Shown here: piece by piece, positions 25,970 through 35,096 of the stretch
Layout of the letters: each line of letters starts with the position of its first letter
How positions within the stretch are numbered: the first letter of the stretch is position 1
NCBI RefSeq assembly: GCF_004745865.1
Contig: NZ_SRKZ01000001.1
Span: 1,116,001 to 1,180,000, forward strand
Direction: 5' to 3'
Length of the DNA: 64,000 nucleotides
From: Hymenobacter wooponensis
GTDB taxonomy: Bacteria > Bacteroidota > Bacteroidia > Cytophagales > Hymenobacteraceae
Translations under genes and position numbers: made by a program
The notes under the pieces: model-generated
Databases searched by the model: none
What the model was told of the DNA's origin: nothing
The model's input: only the letters and a program-made list of their open reading frames with translations

Positions 25970-26022
25970 AAGCAGCCCGGCCGGGCAGATGCACTCGTTG
26001 TATCTGCCCAGCCGGGCTGCTT
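25970..26022. terminator. Hairpin after the efflux operon
   Basis: AGCAGCCCGGC with GGGCAGAT on the left pairs with ATCTGCCC and GCCGGGCTGCT on the right, a stem of about 20 bp. The T run is weak (TTAT), but its place between the ends of two convergent genes fits a terminator acting in both directions. Confidence 0.65.
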
Positions 26023-26053
26023 ATGGGTTAAGGTTGAAAGCCCGCCAAGTGGC

Positions 26054-26335
26054 CTAGGCCTCTCGTTTTACTTCAAACTCCTCGTAGCCTTGTATTGGGC
26101 CGGGCTTTGCGGCCACACGCTCAACGTGGGCAGCGGGCGGGCCCTGGTGGCACCAGGCCTCTAGGGCATCCAAAGCGTCGGGGGCGCCTTCTGCTTCAAT
26201 GGTCACGGTGCCGTCGGGGTTATTGCAAACGGTGCCCGATAAGCCTAGGCGGCGGGCTTCGGTGCGGGTGCTTTGGCGGTAGAAGACGCCCTGCACGCGC
26301 CCGTGCACATGAATGGTGCGGTGTTCGATGGACAT
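26054..26335 (-). CDS. acyP: Acylphosphatase
   Basis: 93 aa, the normal size. The signature HGRVQGVFYR holds catalytic R20, and GTVCNNPDGTV holds catalytic N38. It hydrolyses acyl phosphates such as carbamoyl or acetyl phosphate in the cytoplasm. ATG 26335 gives MSIEHRTIHVHGRVQG; a longer in-frame start at 26413 would run into the divergent nagA promoter region. Divergent from nagA with about 100 bp between the starts. Confidence 0.95.
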   Translation of the reverse strand: MSIEHRTIHVHGRVQGVFYRQSTRTEARRLGLSGTVCNNPDGTVTIEAEGAPDALDALEAWCHQGPPAAHVERVAAKPGPIQGYEEFEVKREA

Positions 26336-26439
26336 GAAATAGGTAGTTTTGATTGCAGGCTTGTACGAAACAATCCGTGAAACTGGTCGTTTGGCTGCCT
26401 GCTTCCGTTCCATGCTTCCACCTTGCTCTCCCCTTGCTC

Positions 26440-27573
26440 ATGCGCTACCTGCTCCGCAACTGCACGTTCTACACTGGCACTGCTGTCCTCACCCAACATG
26501 CCCTGCTAGTCGAGAACGGTAAAATCGGTGCCTTCCTGCCCGATGCTCCTGGCTTACCAACCGATGGGCCCGTAGTAGACGGCCGGGGCCTAAGCGTAGC
26601 GCCGGGTCTGCTTGATCTGCAGATTTACGGGGCGGCGGGGCAGCTTTTCTCGGTGGCACCTGGCCTAGAAGCCTTGGAGGCACTGGCACAGCATACCTTC
26701 CGCCACGGCACTACCGGCTTCATGGCCACCATGCCTACCAACTCCTGGCAGATGATGCGCGCAGCCTTGGAAGTGGGCCGGGAGTTTCAGCGCCAATACC
26801 CGGCGCTAGGCCTGTTGGGCATTCATCTGGAAGGGCCCTATATCAACCCCGTTAAGAAAGGCGCCCATAAGGAGGAGTTCATTCACGCGCCCACCGTAGC
26901 GGAAATAGACGAGCTGCTAAAGCTGGCCGATGGCGTATTGAAGATCATGACCCTGGCCCCTGAGGTAGCCACACCCGCCGTGGTAGCGCGGCTGCGAGAG
27001 GCTGGCGTAGTCTTATCGGCGGGGCACTCTAACGCCACGTATGCCCAGGCTGCTGCCGGTTTTCGGGAGGGCTTTACGGCCGCTACTCACCTATTCAATG
27101 CCATGTCGGCGCTGCAGGGCCGAGAGCCGGGGATGGTAGGCGCCATTTACGATGCTGCCGAGGCCCACGCCAGTATCATTGCCGATGATATTCACTGCGA
27201 CTTTGCCGCCGTGCGCATCAGCCAGAAAATTCTCGGCGAGCGGTTATTCCTCATCACTGATGCCGTTACCGACAGCACCCACGGGGCCTACCGCTTCCAG
27301 TTGCGCCACGACCACTACGTGGACGAACAGGGCATCCTGGGAGGTTCAGCCTTGACCATGCCCCAAGCCGTGCGTAACTGCGTGGAGCACGTAGGCCTCT
27401 CGTTGGAGGAAAGCCTACGCATGGCCACTCTCTACCCGGCCAGGGTTATAGGTCTGGATGATCGGCTGGGCCAGTTGCGGGAAGGCTATGCCGCTGACTT
27501 CTTCTTGTTTGATGCTGACCTGCAGGTACACGCCACCGCCCGCCAAGGTGAGTTGCACTGGCACCAGGCCTAG
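26440..27573 (+). CDS. nagA: N-acetylglucosamine-6-phosphate deacetylase
   Basis: 377 aa amidohydrolase. Metal and active-site residues are visible: E in GIHLEGPYINP, H in LSAGHSNATY, H in AATHLFNAMS, and catalytic D in FLITDAVTDS. The usual HxH at the start of the barrel reads LDLQIYGAAG, that is QxY, as in E. coli-type NagA, which binds a single metal ion. It removes acetate from GlcNAc-6-P in amino-sugar and peptidoglycan recycling. ATG 26440 is the proper start; the frame is open further upstream. No nagB is nearby. Confidence 0.94.
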   Translation: MRYLLRNCTFYTGTAVLTQHALLVENGKIGAFLPDAPGLPTDGPVVDGRGLSVAPGLLDLQIYGAAGQLFSVAPGLEALEALAQHTFRHGTTGFMATMPTNSWQMMRAALEVGREFQRQYPALGLLGIHLEGPYINPVKKGAHKEEFIHAPTVAEIDELLKLADGVLKIMTLAPEVATPAVVARLREAGVVLSAGHSNATYAQAAAGFREGFTAATHLFNAMSALQGREPGMVGAIYDAAEAHASIIADDIHCDFAAVRISQKILGERLFLITDAVTDSTHGAYRFQLRHDHYVDEQGILGGSALTMPQAVRNCVEHVGLSLEESLRMATLYPARVIGLDDRLGQLREGYAADFFLFDADLQVHATARQGELHWHQA

Positions 27574-27576
27574 CGG

Positions 27577-27702
27577 GACCCCACCCCCGGCCCCTCCCCT
27601 CCGGGAGAGGGGTGCGTTCTGGCTGCAATGAGCAACAGAGCCATTGTTCATTAACCTCGTCTGGCACCCCTCTCCCGGAGGGGAGGGGCCGGGGCCGGGG
27701 TC
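27577..27702. repeat. G/C-rich long inverted repeat
   Basis: Arms of 39 bp (27577-27615 and 27664-27702) are inverted copies around a 48-bp centre. Each arm also contains its own small palindrome CCCCTC..GAGGGG, so the element can fold as one long stem or as two hairpins. A related palindrome stands at the right edge of the window (63971). It lies between nagA and the TonB-dependent receptor and may also act as a terminator. Confidence 0.88.
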
Positions 27703-27759
27703 ACACTTCAGCCATTCTTCATATAGCCTGGCAACCTTGTACCGTATATTCCCTTTCCT

Positions 27760-29940
27760 ATGCGGTTTCTCATCTTGGCGCTGCTGCTGTTGGTTGGTCC
27801 GGCAGCGCTAGCCCAATATTCCATTCGTGCGGTAGTGCGCGACAGCCTCACCCAAGAGGTGCTGGTGGGTGTCAGTGGGGCTGTGCGCGGCACGCCCAAC
27901 GGCGGTGCCACCGATGTGCAAGGTCAGCTCACGCTGGACAACATCTCGGGGCCTACTGCCGAGCTGGTGTTTAGCTACCTGGGCTACCGCGTGAAAACCA
28001 TTACGGTAGCCTTACCACAAACCGGGGAGCCGCTAACCGTGCTGCTCGGGCCCGACTCCAATGCCCTGGAAGAAGTAGTGGTGACCAGCACGCGCACCAA
28101 CTCCCGCATCGAGGATTTGCCCACGCGCATTGAGGTGTTGGGCGCCGAGGAGCTGGAGGAGGAAAGCGGCATTAAGCCTGGCAACGTGGCCAGCATTCTG
28201 GGCGACGTGGCCAGCATCCAGATTCAGCCAACTTCGGCCACTACCGGCAACGCCGACCTGCGCATTCAGGGCCTGCAGGGCAAGTACACCCAGATTCTGC
28301 GCGACGGGCTGCCGCTGTTTGGGGGCTACGCGGGTTCCTTCGGGATACTGCAGATTCCGCCGCTTGATTTGCGCCAGGTGGAGATAATCAAAGGAGCCAG
28401 CAGTACGCTGTATGGGGGTGGTGCCATTGCGGGCATGATCAACCTGATTTCCAAGGAGCCCCAGCTTAGCGGCCCTGAGCGCACGGTATTAGCCAACCTC
28501 AGCACCCTGCGCGAGTCCAACCTCAATGGCTTCTTCTCGGGCCGCAACGAGAGAGTGGGCTACACGCTATTTGTGGGCGGCACCCGCCAGCAAGCCGTTG
28601 ATGTGAATGGGGATAGTTACTCCGATGTGCCGCGCCTGGGTAGCGTGCTCATTCACCCGCGGTTGTTCCTCTACCCCTCCCAGCAAAGCAAGCTGGTGAT
28701 TGGCTACACCGGCACCTACGAGCGCCGCCGCGGTGGCGATATGCAAGTGCTACGGGAGCAGCCCGACGCCACCCACCAGTTCTTTATCAACAACGACAGC
28801 TGGCGCCACACTGCCGATGCCCGTTACGACCGCACTACCGCTGAGCGGGGCGACCAATTGGTGCTCAAAGCCAGCCTAAGCAGTTTTCAGCGCAACGCCA
28901 CCACCAATACTACCGGCCTAAACGCGCGCCAGCTTTCCTACTACACCGAGGCCAGCCAGCTCCTCAAACTTTCGCACCACGATGTGGTGCTGGGCGCTAA
29001 CGTCACGGGCGAGTCGTTTCGGCCGGTGCTGGTGCAAGGCCTGCAGCTCCGCGCCTACGACTACGTGACGCCCGGCGTATTTGCCCAGGACGACTGGAAG
29101 CCTACTCCTGCTTTTACCCTGCAGAGTGGCCTACGCATCGACCACCACAACCGCTATGGCACGTTTGTGCTGCCCCGGCTGAGTGCGCTGCTAAAGCTTG
29201 GGAACCACTTCTCGTCTCGCCTCGGGGGTGGCCTAGGCTATAAGGCGCCGTCCTTCTTCGTGAATGAGCTAGATGAACGTGACTTTGCCCGGGTGCTGCC
29301 CTTCACGGATGCCAACAAGGCCGAGCGCTCCACGGGTGCTAACTGGGATGTGAACTATGCGGCCGTGGCGGGCCAGGGCGAAGAAGCCTTGCACATCACC
29401 ATCAACCAGTCGTTTTTCCTGACCCAGATTCAGCACCCCTTACTGCTTAACACAGATTCTAGAACGAGCTATATCACGTTTTCTAACGCTGACCAGCCTT
29501 TCCTCACCCGCGGCTTCGAGACCTACGTGCGCCTGCGCCAAAACGAAACAGAGCTTTACCTGGGCTACGTGTTTACCGATGCGCGCCGCCTCGATTTGCC
29601 TGGCCACCCGCGTCTCAGCCTCATTGCCCGCGACAAGCTGGCCAGTGTACTCTCCCGTGAGTTCAACGAGCACTGGCGGGCGGGCATCGAAGCGGCCTAC
29701 ACCGGCCGCCAGCACCGCGACGACGGCCCCCTGACGCCGGGCTACCTGTTTATGGCCGGCATGGTGCGCTACAGTACTGGCCCCATGAGCTTTGTACTGA
29801 ACGGTGAGAACCTGCTCGACTATCGCCAAACCCGCAAGGAAACCATTTGGTCGGGCGACCGAACCAACCCCGCTTTCCGCCAGCTCTGGGCCCCCATTGA
29901 AGGCCGCGTGATTAACCTCTCAGCCACGGCCAAGTTTTAG
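27760..29940 (+). CDS. TonB-dependent outer-membrane receptor
   Basis: 726 aa. Signal peptide (MRFLILALLLLVGPAALAQ), then a carboxypeptidase-like regulatory domain (about 20-95, SIRAVVRDSLTQEVLVGVSG) as is common in Bacteroidota receptors, a TonB box-like EEVVVTSTR, the plug domain (about 115-225, NADLRIQGLQGKYTQILRDG and STLYGGGAIAGMINLI) and a 22-strand barrel ending in LSATAKF. It takes up a substrate too large for porins, using TonB energy; the size and plug resemble ferric-siderophore or cobalamin receptors rather than 1000-aa SusC proteins. No SusD partner or periplasmic binding protein is adjacent, so the substrate is unknown. Confidence 0.93.
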   Translation: MRFLILALLLLVGPAALAQYSIRAVVRDSLTQEVLVGVSGAVRGTPNGGATDVQGQLTLDNISGPTAELVFSYLGYRVKTITVALPQTGEPLTVLLGPDSNALEEVVVTSTRTNSRIEDLPTRIEVLGAEELEEESGIKPGNVASILGDVASIQIQPTSATTGNADLRIQGLQGKYTQILRDGLPLFGGYAGSFGILQIPPLDLRQVEIIKGASSTLYGGGAIAGMINLISKEPQLSGPERTVLANLSTLRESNLNGFFSGRNERVGYTLFVGGTRQQAVDVNGDSYSDVPRLGSVLIHPRLFLYPSQQSKLVIGYTGTYERRRGGDMQVLREQPDATHQFFINNDSWRHTADARYDRTTAERGDQLVLKASLSSFQRNATTNTTGLNARQLSYYTEASQLLKLSHHDVVLGANVTGESFRPVLVQGLQLRAYDYVTPGVFAQDDWKPTPAFTLQSGLRIDHHNRYGTFVLPRLSALLKLGNHFSSRLGGGLGYKAPSFFVNELDERDFARVLPFTDANKAERSTGANWDVNYAAVAGQGEEALHITINQSFFLTQIQHPLLLNTDSRTSYITFSNADQPFLTRGFETYVRLRQNETELYLGYVFTDARRLDLPGHPRLSLIARDKLASVLSREFNEHWRAGIEAAYTGRQHRDDGPLTPGYLFMAGMVRYSTGPMSFVLNGENLLDYRQTRKETIWSGDRTNPAFRQLWAPIEGRVINLSATAKF

Positions 29941-30014
29941 TAGAACTCTCGAGCTTCTCCCCTACTTTTCCCTCAACAACACAGCTAGAAACTCTGTAGA
30001 GTTGTTGCTAGGAT

Positions 30015-30758
30015 ATGCCCGAAGCTCACCCCGCTCGCCCCACCCGTATTCCGCTGCTGCATCAGCGGTGGAGTGAATTACTATTCGCTCACTGGCCTAC
30101 CGCCCCCGAAGTGCTGCGCCCCTACTTGCCGCCGCGCCTAGAGCTGGATTTGTTTGAGGGGCAGGCGTGGCTGGGAGTGGTACCTTTTTCTATGAGCCAG
30201 GTGCGGCCCCCAGGCCTGCCGGCGGTACCCGGTTTGCGCTCCTTGCACGAGCTGAACGTGCGCACCTATGCTCACCTTGATGGCATTCCGGGCGTGTGGT
30301 TTCTTTCCCTTGATGCCAACAGTCCGGTAGCCGTAGAGCTGGCGCGGGGGCTGTTTCATCTGCCGTATCTGCACGCCCGCATGTCGTTTATTGAGCAAGC
30401 TGATGGGCTGCACTTCCAGTCTGTTCGCACGCACCGCCGCATGCCGCCGGCCACCTTTGCAGCCTCCTGGACGCCCGGCGCTGCCTTGCCTCCCGCTCAG
30501 CCTGGCTCGCTGGAATACTTCCTTACCGAGCGCTACCACCTGTACACCTCGGGCCCCAACCTTATGCACGATATCAAAGGGACAAACCTCTGGCGCGGCA
30601 CGCTCTGGCACGAGCCCTGGCCCCTGCGCCAAGCCACCCTGCACCACTGGGACTCTACCTTGGTAGAGAGCCACGGCCTGCCCACGCCAGTTGGGCCACC
30701 TCACCTATTGGCCGCCGACGGAGTTGATGTGCGAGTAATGGGCCTGAAGCGCGTATAG
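30015..30758 (+). CDS. DUF2071 (YqjF-like) protein
   Basis: 247 aa. It shows the DUF2071 pattern: an N-terminal HQRWSELLFAHWPTAPEVLR, the segment GQAWLGVVPFSMSQVRPPGL, LHELNVRTY, GVWFLSLDANSPVAVELAR and the C-terminal THRRMPP / YFLTERYHLY region. The fold is related to acetoacetate decarboxylase-like beta barrels; the function is unknown. It begins 75 bp after the receptor gene and may be co-transcribed with it. Confidence 0.88.
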   Translation: MPEAHPARPTRIPLLHQRWSELLFAHWPTAPEVLRPYLPPRLELDLFEGQAWLGVVPFSMSQVRPPGLPAVPGLRSLHELNVRTYAHLDGIPGVWFLSLDANSPVAVELARGLFHLPYLHARMSFIEQADGLHFQSVRTHRRMPPATFAASWTPGAALPPAQPGSLEYFLTERYHLYTSGPNLMHDIKGTNLWRGTLWHEPWPLRQATLHHWDSTLVESHGLPTPVGPPHLLAADGVDVRVMGLKRV

Positions 30759-31130
30759 CAGTAGTGGTGCGGTTGTACGTGCCTTGCTTTACACTTGGGT
30801 TAAGCGCTTTAATGCAAGAGGGCTTCACTCATATTGCTCAGCACTCCAAATTGCTATTCTATTGCGCATATACCGCAAACAGGCTTACACTACGCAGACG
30901 AGGCAGACAGATAGCCTTCTTTGCAGAGTACGATTATAGACGATTTATAACTTCCTTCAAGTAAGGGCCAATAATAGTCGTTTATCAGTCCTCAAAGTGG
31001 CAGGATGTACTAGACATTCCTTGCAGTTACGGCCGTAGCCGGACTCTCAACCAGAGTAACAGACACAGCGCCAAGTATCTCCCCGCCGCGTGTGGGGTAA
31101 GCCGAACAGCAGAGCCGAGGAAGGTGCCCA
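30759..31130. other. Gap without a recognisable gene
   Basis: 372 bp, lower in GC than the genes before it. Only short open frames (30764-30964 on plus, 31010-31195 on minus) with no signal peptide, domain or good start context. No terminator-like hairpin was found with confidence. Confidence 0.6.
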
Positions 31131-31586
31131 TCATGAGCCTGAATTTTGTATTCCAGTGAAGGAGCAGAGCCGACCAATGAGCAGGTGGTAGTCATCTCCG
31201 GTGGTTTTCTTTCTATGGGCTAGAAGAACGGACCGACGGGGGTGCCATATTTCGAGTATTTCAACTTCATACGGGCTCTCTACTTGCCGAAAGTCAGTGA
31301 CCTCTGCCCACGTGAATACACGAGCCCGGCCATACAGACGGCTGACGGGGGTGCACGTAAGCTCTTTGGCGGTAACAACGACGTGTACGTGGAAGTACTT
31401 CAACAAGCCCAGTACCGGAAATAACCCAATTGTAACCACAGTAAAACACACGATAGATAGCCACGGATCGTTGATATGTAAGAGGGCCATTACAGGAAAA
31501 GCGAGCACACTTGGCGCAATCATTTGCAGTCCATAAGCGACCCGCGAGAATGCCCGAATACGGTAGGTAGTGGGTTCTAGGTCCAT
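31131..31586 (-). CDS. Small membrane protein with two spans and a cytoplasmic beta-rich tail
   Basis: 151 aa. Two hydrophobic helices near the N terminus (about 18-38 and 44-65), then about 85 residues rich in beta-forming stretches (VHVVVTAKELTCTPVSRLYG, FTWAEVTDFRQVES). A two-span anchor followed by such a domain resembles bacterial PH-domain-like membrane proteins; this is a structural guess only. It lies in the AT-richer pocket at 31-33 kb. Confidence 0.55.
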   Translation of the reverse strand: MDLEPTTYRIRAFSRVAYGLQMIAPSVLAFPVMALLHINDPWLSIVCFTVVTIGLFPVLGLLKYFHVHVVVTAKELTCTPVSRLYGRARVFTWAEVTDFRQVESPYEVEILEIWHPRRSVLLAHRKKTTGDDYHLLIGRLCSFTGIQNSGS

Positions 31587-32018
31587 GTATAGGAGGCAGG
31601 TAGTAAGCGCGAAGCTATGATAAACAACCTATTCAAGTTTGGGCCACTTGTGCACAGGTGATGACGTGGTGGCACTGGCTTGAGGGGGAGCAAGCACTCC
31701 TTTCAGTGAATGTCACGAATCTGTTCAATGGCTGGTGGCCAACCAGCTTTGTAGTACTAGGTGCGTTCACTAGCCCATTTACCATTCAAGATTTCGGAAA
31801 TGTCCCGCAAGCATACATTTCATACATGCTCAACGTGGTGGCTTGTCCCCATAAAGTACCACGCTGATTGCCCTACGCTAGGCAGCTCAAAACCATCACT
31901 TTTCACGCCCATAAAAGCGCTGGGCGAGGTATTCAGGGAGGGGGAGTTATTCCCACCGAAACGAAGCAGTAGGCATCTTTTACTTAAACCTGCTTTTCAG
32001 GTTAGTTTCCTCTAATAA
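31587..32018. other. Gap without a recognisable gene
   Basis: 432 bp between two minus-strand membrane protein genes. Overlapping short plus-strand frames (31658-31867, 31761-32015) show no known pattern. No hairpin terminator or repeat was recognised. Confidence 0.55.
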
Positions 32019-32441
32019 TTACTGCATATTGGCTATACTTTGTATTAGCCACCATCCTAACGGCAAGACTGTTAGAAGGAAGTAAAGCCAGAAAACATAA
32101 AAGTCCCGGTGACGAACGTATTGGCTCTCATGCGAGAGGCGGAAGAAATACTCGTGGTGCTTATTGCGGTGATACACTAGCCCATAGTTAATAATCGCCA
32201 ACACTGTTAATAGGGGTATTACAAGTAATGCGTGTTCGGCTTTGCCCGTTGGAACCCTATCCCCAAAGACCATCTCACGAAAGGACACGCCGGAAATGCC
32301 TGCTACAACTAGCAGAATTTCAAGGATATTAAAGAATATAAGTAGCACCGTTACCAGACATGCCTGAAAAGCTGGGTCTGGCGACCATTTCGCGTAAAAC
32401 GCGTGAATGTAGCTATTGGTGAGCAGCAGCAGTCGAAACAA
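32019..32441 (-). CDS. Small polytopic membrane protein of unknown function
   Basis: 140 aa with about four hydrophobic segments (AFQACLVTVLLIFFNILEIL, LLVIPLLTVLAIINYGLVYH, FYVFWLYFLLTVLPLGWWLI among them) separated by short polar loops with a His-rich stretch (YHRNKHHEYFFR). No family recognised. Its codon use includes more A/T-ending codons than the genes around the pocket. The 290 bp upstream of it hold no gene I can support. Confidence 0.55.
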   Translation of the reverse strand: MFRLLLLTNSYIHAFYAKWSPDPAFQACLVTVLLIFFNILEILLVVAGISGVSFREMVFGDRVPTGKAEHALLVIPLLTVLAIINYGLVYHRNKHHEYFFRLSHESQYVRHRDFYVFWLYFLLTVLPLGWWLIQSIANMQ

Positions 32442-32731
32442 ATGATAGAAGATAGGGGCCGCACAAAATATAGGCCTAGTTTACAAAATAGCCCTTTGTG
32501 ATGCGTTTTTAACGCTATGACTGTAACTCATTCCTCGGTAAAGTATTATACAGGGCGTAACGCTGAACGTGCCAATAACCGCACTGATTCCTAAAGCTGT
32601 CTAATAAGTCATTTTATATTTGCTGACCGCTGTATAAGCTTAGATTGGTTTTTACAGTGTGAGATGAAGTAAATCCAGGTATGCGTTGTTCACTCATCGA
32701 TTTTATCAGGGACGATCTACCAGCGCACTGT

Positions 32732-33271
32732 TTACCAACCTGCCAGTGCCCTTCGCACACGCCGATGAAACACCGCCATTTCCTTAGGAAACAGACGAAG
32801 TGCCTCTTCCAGTCGCGCTTCACTACCAGTATCATATACCATCGCCACGGCCCTAAACTCGGAAAGCCGATATGCCAGTCCGTGGGGAGTGGGAGTTAAG
32901 TGTACTTGGTAGATCAGGCGCCAGATGTTCCAGTCGTATACAGAGTCTACGGCACCAGTTGAGGTGGGCTCATAGGTGAGTGAATCAAAATAGGCTTGGT
33001 TCGGCAGTCCTGCAAACGTGGTTAGGGCGGTAGTTCGCATCGCGAATTTGCCGGGCTTTGGCGGCGAGAGCTTCGTAGTGTACCACTGCCGCACGAGGGC
33101 CTGTTGCTGTTCCAAGGAGGGAGCCGCGATTGGCCAAGGCAACACTCCGGAAAACTCTACCCGCCCAGTAAGATCGTTTCGTGGCCACTGCTGTATTTCT
33201 TGCGCAAAGGGCTGCATGGGCAAACCGAGCAGGAAAAGCATGATATGCAGGATATACCGCGAAGAGTTCAT
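32732..33271 (-). CDS. Secreted protein of unknown function
   Basis: 179 aa with a signal peptide (MNSSRYILHIMLFLLGLPMQ followed by PFAQ). The mature part has aromatic-rich beta-like segments (LVRQWYTTKLSPPKPGKFAM, YDWNIWRLIYQVHLTPTPHG, YRLSEFRAVAMVYD) and an amphipathic C-terminal helix. This resembles small secreted Bacteroidota proteins with a DUF4468-like fold in size and layout, but I cannot confirm the family. Single gene on the minus strand. Confidence 0.6.
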   Translation of the reverse strand: MNSSRYILHIMLFLLGLPMQPFAQEIQQWPRNDLTGRVEFSGVLPWPIAAPSLEQQQALVRQWYTTKLSPPKPGKFAMRTTALTTFAGLPNQAYFDSLTYEPTSTGAVDSVYDWNIWRLIYQVHLTPTPHGLAYRLSEFRAVAMVYDTGSEARLEEALRLFPKEMAVFHRRVRRALAGW

Positions 33272-33328
33272 GCGGCAAGGTACTGCCCTTACAAGAGAGT
33301 GCTTAAACAGGCCTGGCTATAGCAAAAG

Positions 33329-34108
33329 CTAGTTTACGGCAGCTAACGGCGTACGCAGGGGTAGGCTGCCCACGCCTACAATATGGCGCGAGGCGTTTTC
33401 CTGCACTAGCACCACGGCCTTCAGGTTGGCGGCCTTCCACTTGGGGTCGAGCGCCAGGGGCGGCGTGGCGGCGAATGTGCCATCGGGTTTAATGCTGCCC
33501 AACGGGCGCAGCTCGCGCACTACGGCAGCGTGGCGCAGCAGGCGGCCTGAGTTTTCCCCGCGCCCTACCTGCGAGGAGAGACCGGTTTCAGTGAAGGCCA
33601 GCAACACGGTGCTCGCGCCCGTACCAGCCGGTAGCTGGCCTACGCGCACGTGCAGGGCCGCACCGGCGCAGGTAAGCTCCTCTGCCGCTCGGGGAGCTTT
33701 AGCAGCCTGTTCGATGGCCGTACCCAAAGCTGATTGTCGGCTCCCGACTAGCTCAGTGCGGCCATTAACTACCGCTTGCGGTGTGTAGCTGTTGGTGTTG
33801 AACGCTGCCGCATATTGACGCTGCCGCTCCGTGAAAGCGGCCGCAGAAAATGGGTCTTTCCAACCTAGTCGGTTCCAATAGTCTACGTGCTCCCCGAGTG
33901 CCAATACTTCCACTCCCGCCACCGATTGTGCGGTTTCCAGCTGGCGGAGGGCATCGTCGGCCGCCGGGCAGCTGGAGCATCCTTCGGAGGTGAACAGCTC
34001 TACCACTACCGGCACCCGGTTACCTACCACGGGCGGCGTGGTATCAGAAGTGCTTAGCAAGCCACCTACGGCCACTAGGCCACACAGCGCAAGGACAGAA
34101 CGGAACAT
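33329..34108 (-). CDS. DUF1223 family secreted thioredoxin-like protein
   Basis: 259 aa. Signal-like N terminus, then VVVELFTSEGCSSCPAADDA, a typical DUF1223 opening with a CxxC pair (CSSC) in a thioredoxin-like position, followed by EHVDYWNRLGWKDPF and YTPQAVVNGRTELVGS, both hallmarks of the family. Members are found in the periplasm; the role is not established, with redox activity suspected from the CxxC motif. Divergent from the cytochrome b561 gene. Confidence 0.9.
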   Translation of the reverse strand: MFRSVLALCGLVAVGGLLSTSDTTPPVVGNRVPVVVELFTSEGCSSCPAADDALRQLETAQSVAGVEVLALGEHVDYWNRLGWKDPFSAAAFTERQRQYAAAFNTNSYTPQAVVNGRTELVGSRQSALGTAIEQAAKAPRAAEELTCAGAALHVRVGQLPAGTGASTVLLAFTETGLSSQVGRGENSGRLLRHAAVVRELRPLGSIKPDGTFAATPPLALDPKWKAANLKAVVLVQENASRHIVGVGSLPLRTPLAAVN

Positions 34109-34370
34109 ATGAGTAGGGTAAGATGAAAGAAGGCACTACAGCATCTATTGACGAACAACCAGGCGTTACCTTACATCAGTTAAAAAATTAAGCCTGCTGG
34201 TGCTGTAAGGATGCCGGCCGCTCAGCGTCTACCTGCTTACAGCTAACCTCCTCAGTTGTTCTCTCGGTCTGGTAGCTCATCACAGCGTTGGCGCTAGGCC
34301 ACCTTATCATTAAAAAACGATAATTTATCCTGACTATCAAGCGCATACCTTCACCTTTTGCTCCTTCGCC

Positions 34371-35093
34371 ATGAAACAGCTCGTTGAGAAGCATCCGTTG
34401 GCCATTCGCTGGTTTCACTGGGTCAATTTCCCGGTTTTGGCTCTGATGATCTGGAGCGGCATCTGGATTTACTGGGCCAACGACGTGTACCGCCTGGGGT
34501 GGGGCCACACTACGCTGCTGAAGTTCTTCCCAAAGTCGTTCTACCAGGCTTTCCACATCGACCACAAGCTGGCCCAGGGCATGGCCTGGCATTTTGTGCT
34601 GATGTGGGTGTTTGCTCTCAACGGGCTGCTGTACGTGGCCTACACGCTGATTTCGGGGGAGTGGCGGGCCCTGCTCCCCTCGCGGCATTCCTTCGCCGAA
34701 GCCTGGCAGGTAGTGCGCCACGACCTGGGCCTGCGCCAGGAGCCGCTGCCGGCGCGCAAGTTCAACGGTGCCCAGCAGATTGCTTATACCGCCGTTATTC
34801 TGATGGGCGCGGGCTCTTTGTTGACTGGCCTAGCCATTTACAAACCCACCCAGCTGGCCTGGCTGACTACCGCCCTGGGCGGCTATGAGTGGGCCCGCGC
34901 CGAGCACTTTATCCTGACCATTGGGTACGTGTTGTTTTTCGTGGTGCACATTGCCCAGGTAGTTCGGGCGGGCTGGAATAACTTCCGGGCAATGTTAGCG
35001 GGGTTTGAGGTGGTAGAAGTGCCTCCGCCTGCTCCCCTTCCTGCTGCCCAGCCCGCGTCTGCTTCTTCCATTACGCCTCCTCTTTCCGCCTAA
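34371..35093 (+). CDS. Cytochrome b561-type membrane heme protein
   Basis: 240 aa with four membrane spans and conserved His residues on them (IRWFHWVNFP, FHIDHKLAQGMAWHFVLMW, HFILTIGYVLFFVVHIAQVV), a typical di-heme b561 / Ni-Fe hydrogenase cytochrome b layout. The C terminus is Pro/Ala-rich. It is followed after 3 bp by a periplasmic molybdopterin oxidoreductase gene, so it most likely passes electrons from the membrane quinone pool to that enzyme, as MsrQ does for MsrP. The partnership is inferred from the tight gene pair. Confidence 0.9.
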   Translation: MKQLVEKHPLAIRWFHWVNFPVLALMIWSGIWIYWANDVYRLGWGHTTLLKFFPKSFYQAFHIDHKLAQGMAWHFVLMWVFALNGLLYVAYTLISGEWRALLPSRHSFAEAWQVVRHDLGLRQEPLPARKFNGAQQIAYTAVILMGAGSLLTGLAIYKPTQLAWLTTALGGYEWARAEHFILTIGYVLFFVVHIAQVVRAGWNNFRAMLAGFEVVEVPPPAPLPAAQPASASSITPPLSA

Positions 35094-35096
35094 CCC

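Noticed and set aside
30764..30964. 66-aa plus-strand frame after the DUF2071 gene
   Set aside because: No start context, signal peptide or domain; composition looks random.
31000..33300. Toxin-antitoxin or defence genes in the AT-richer pocket
   Set aside because: None of the three supported proteins shows a toxin, antitoxin, nuclease or phage-related motif; two are membrane proteins and one is secreted.
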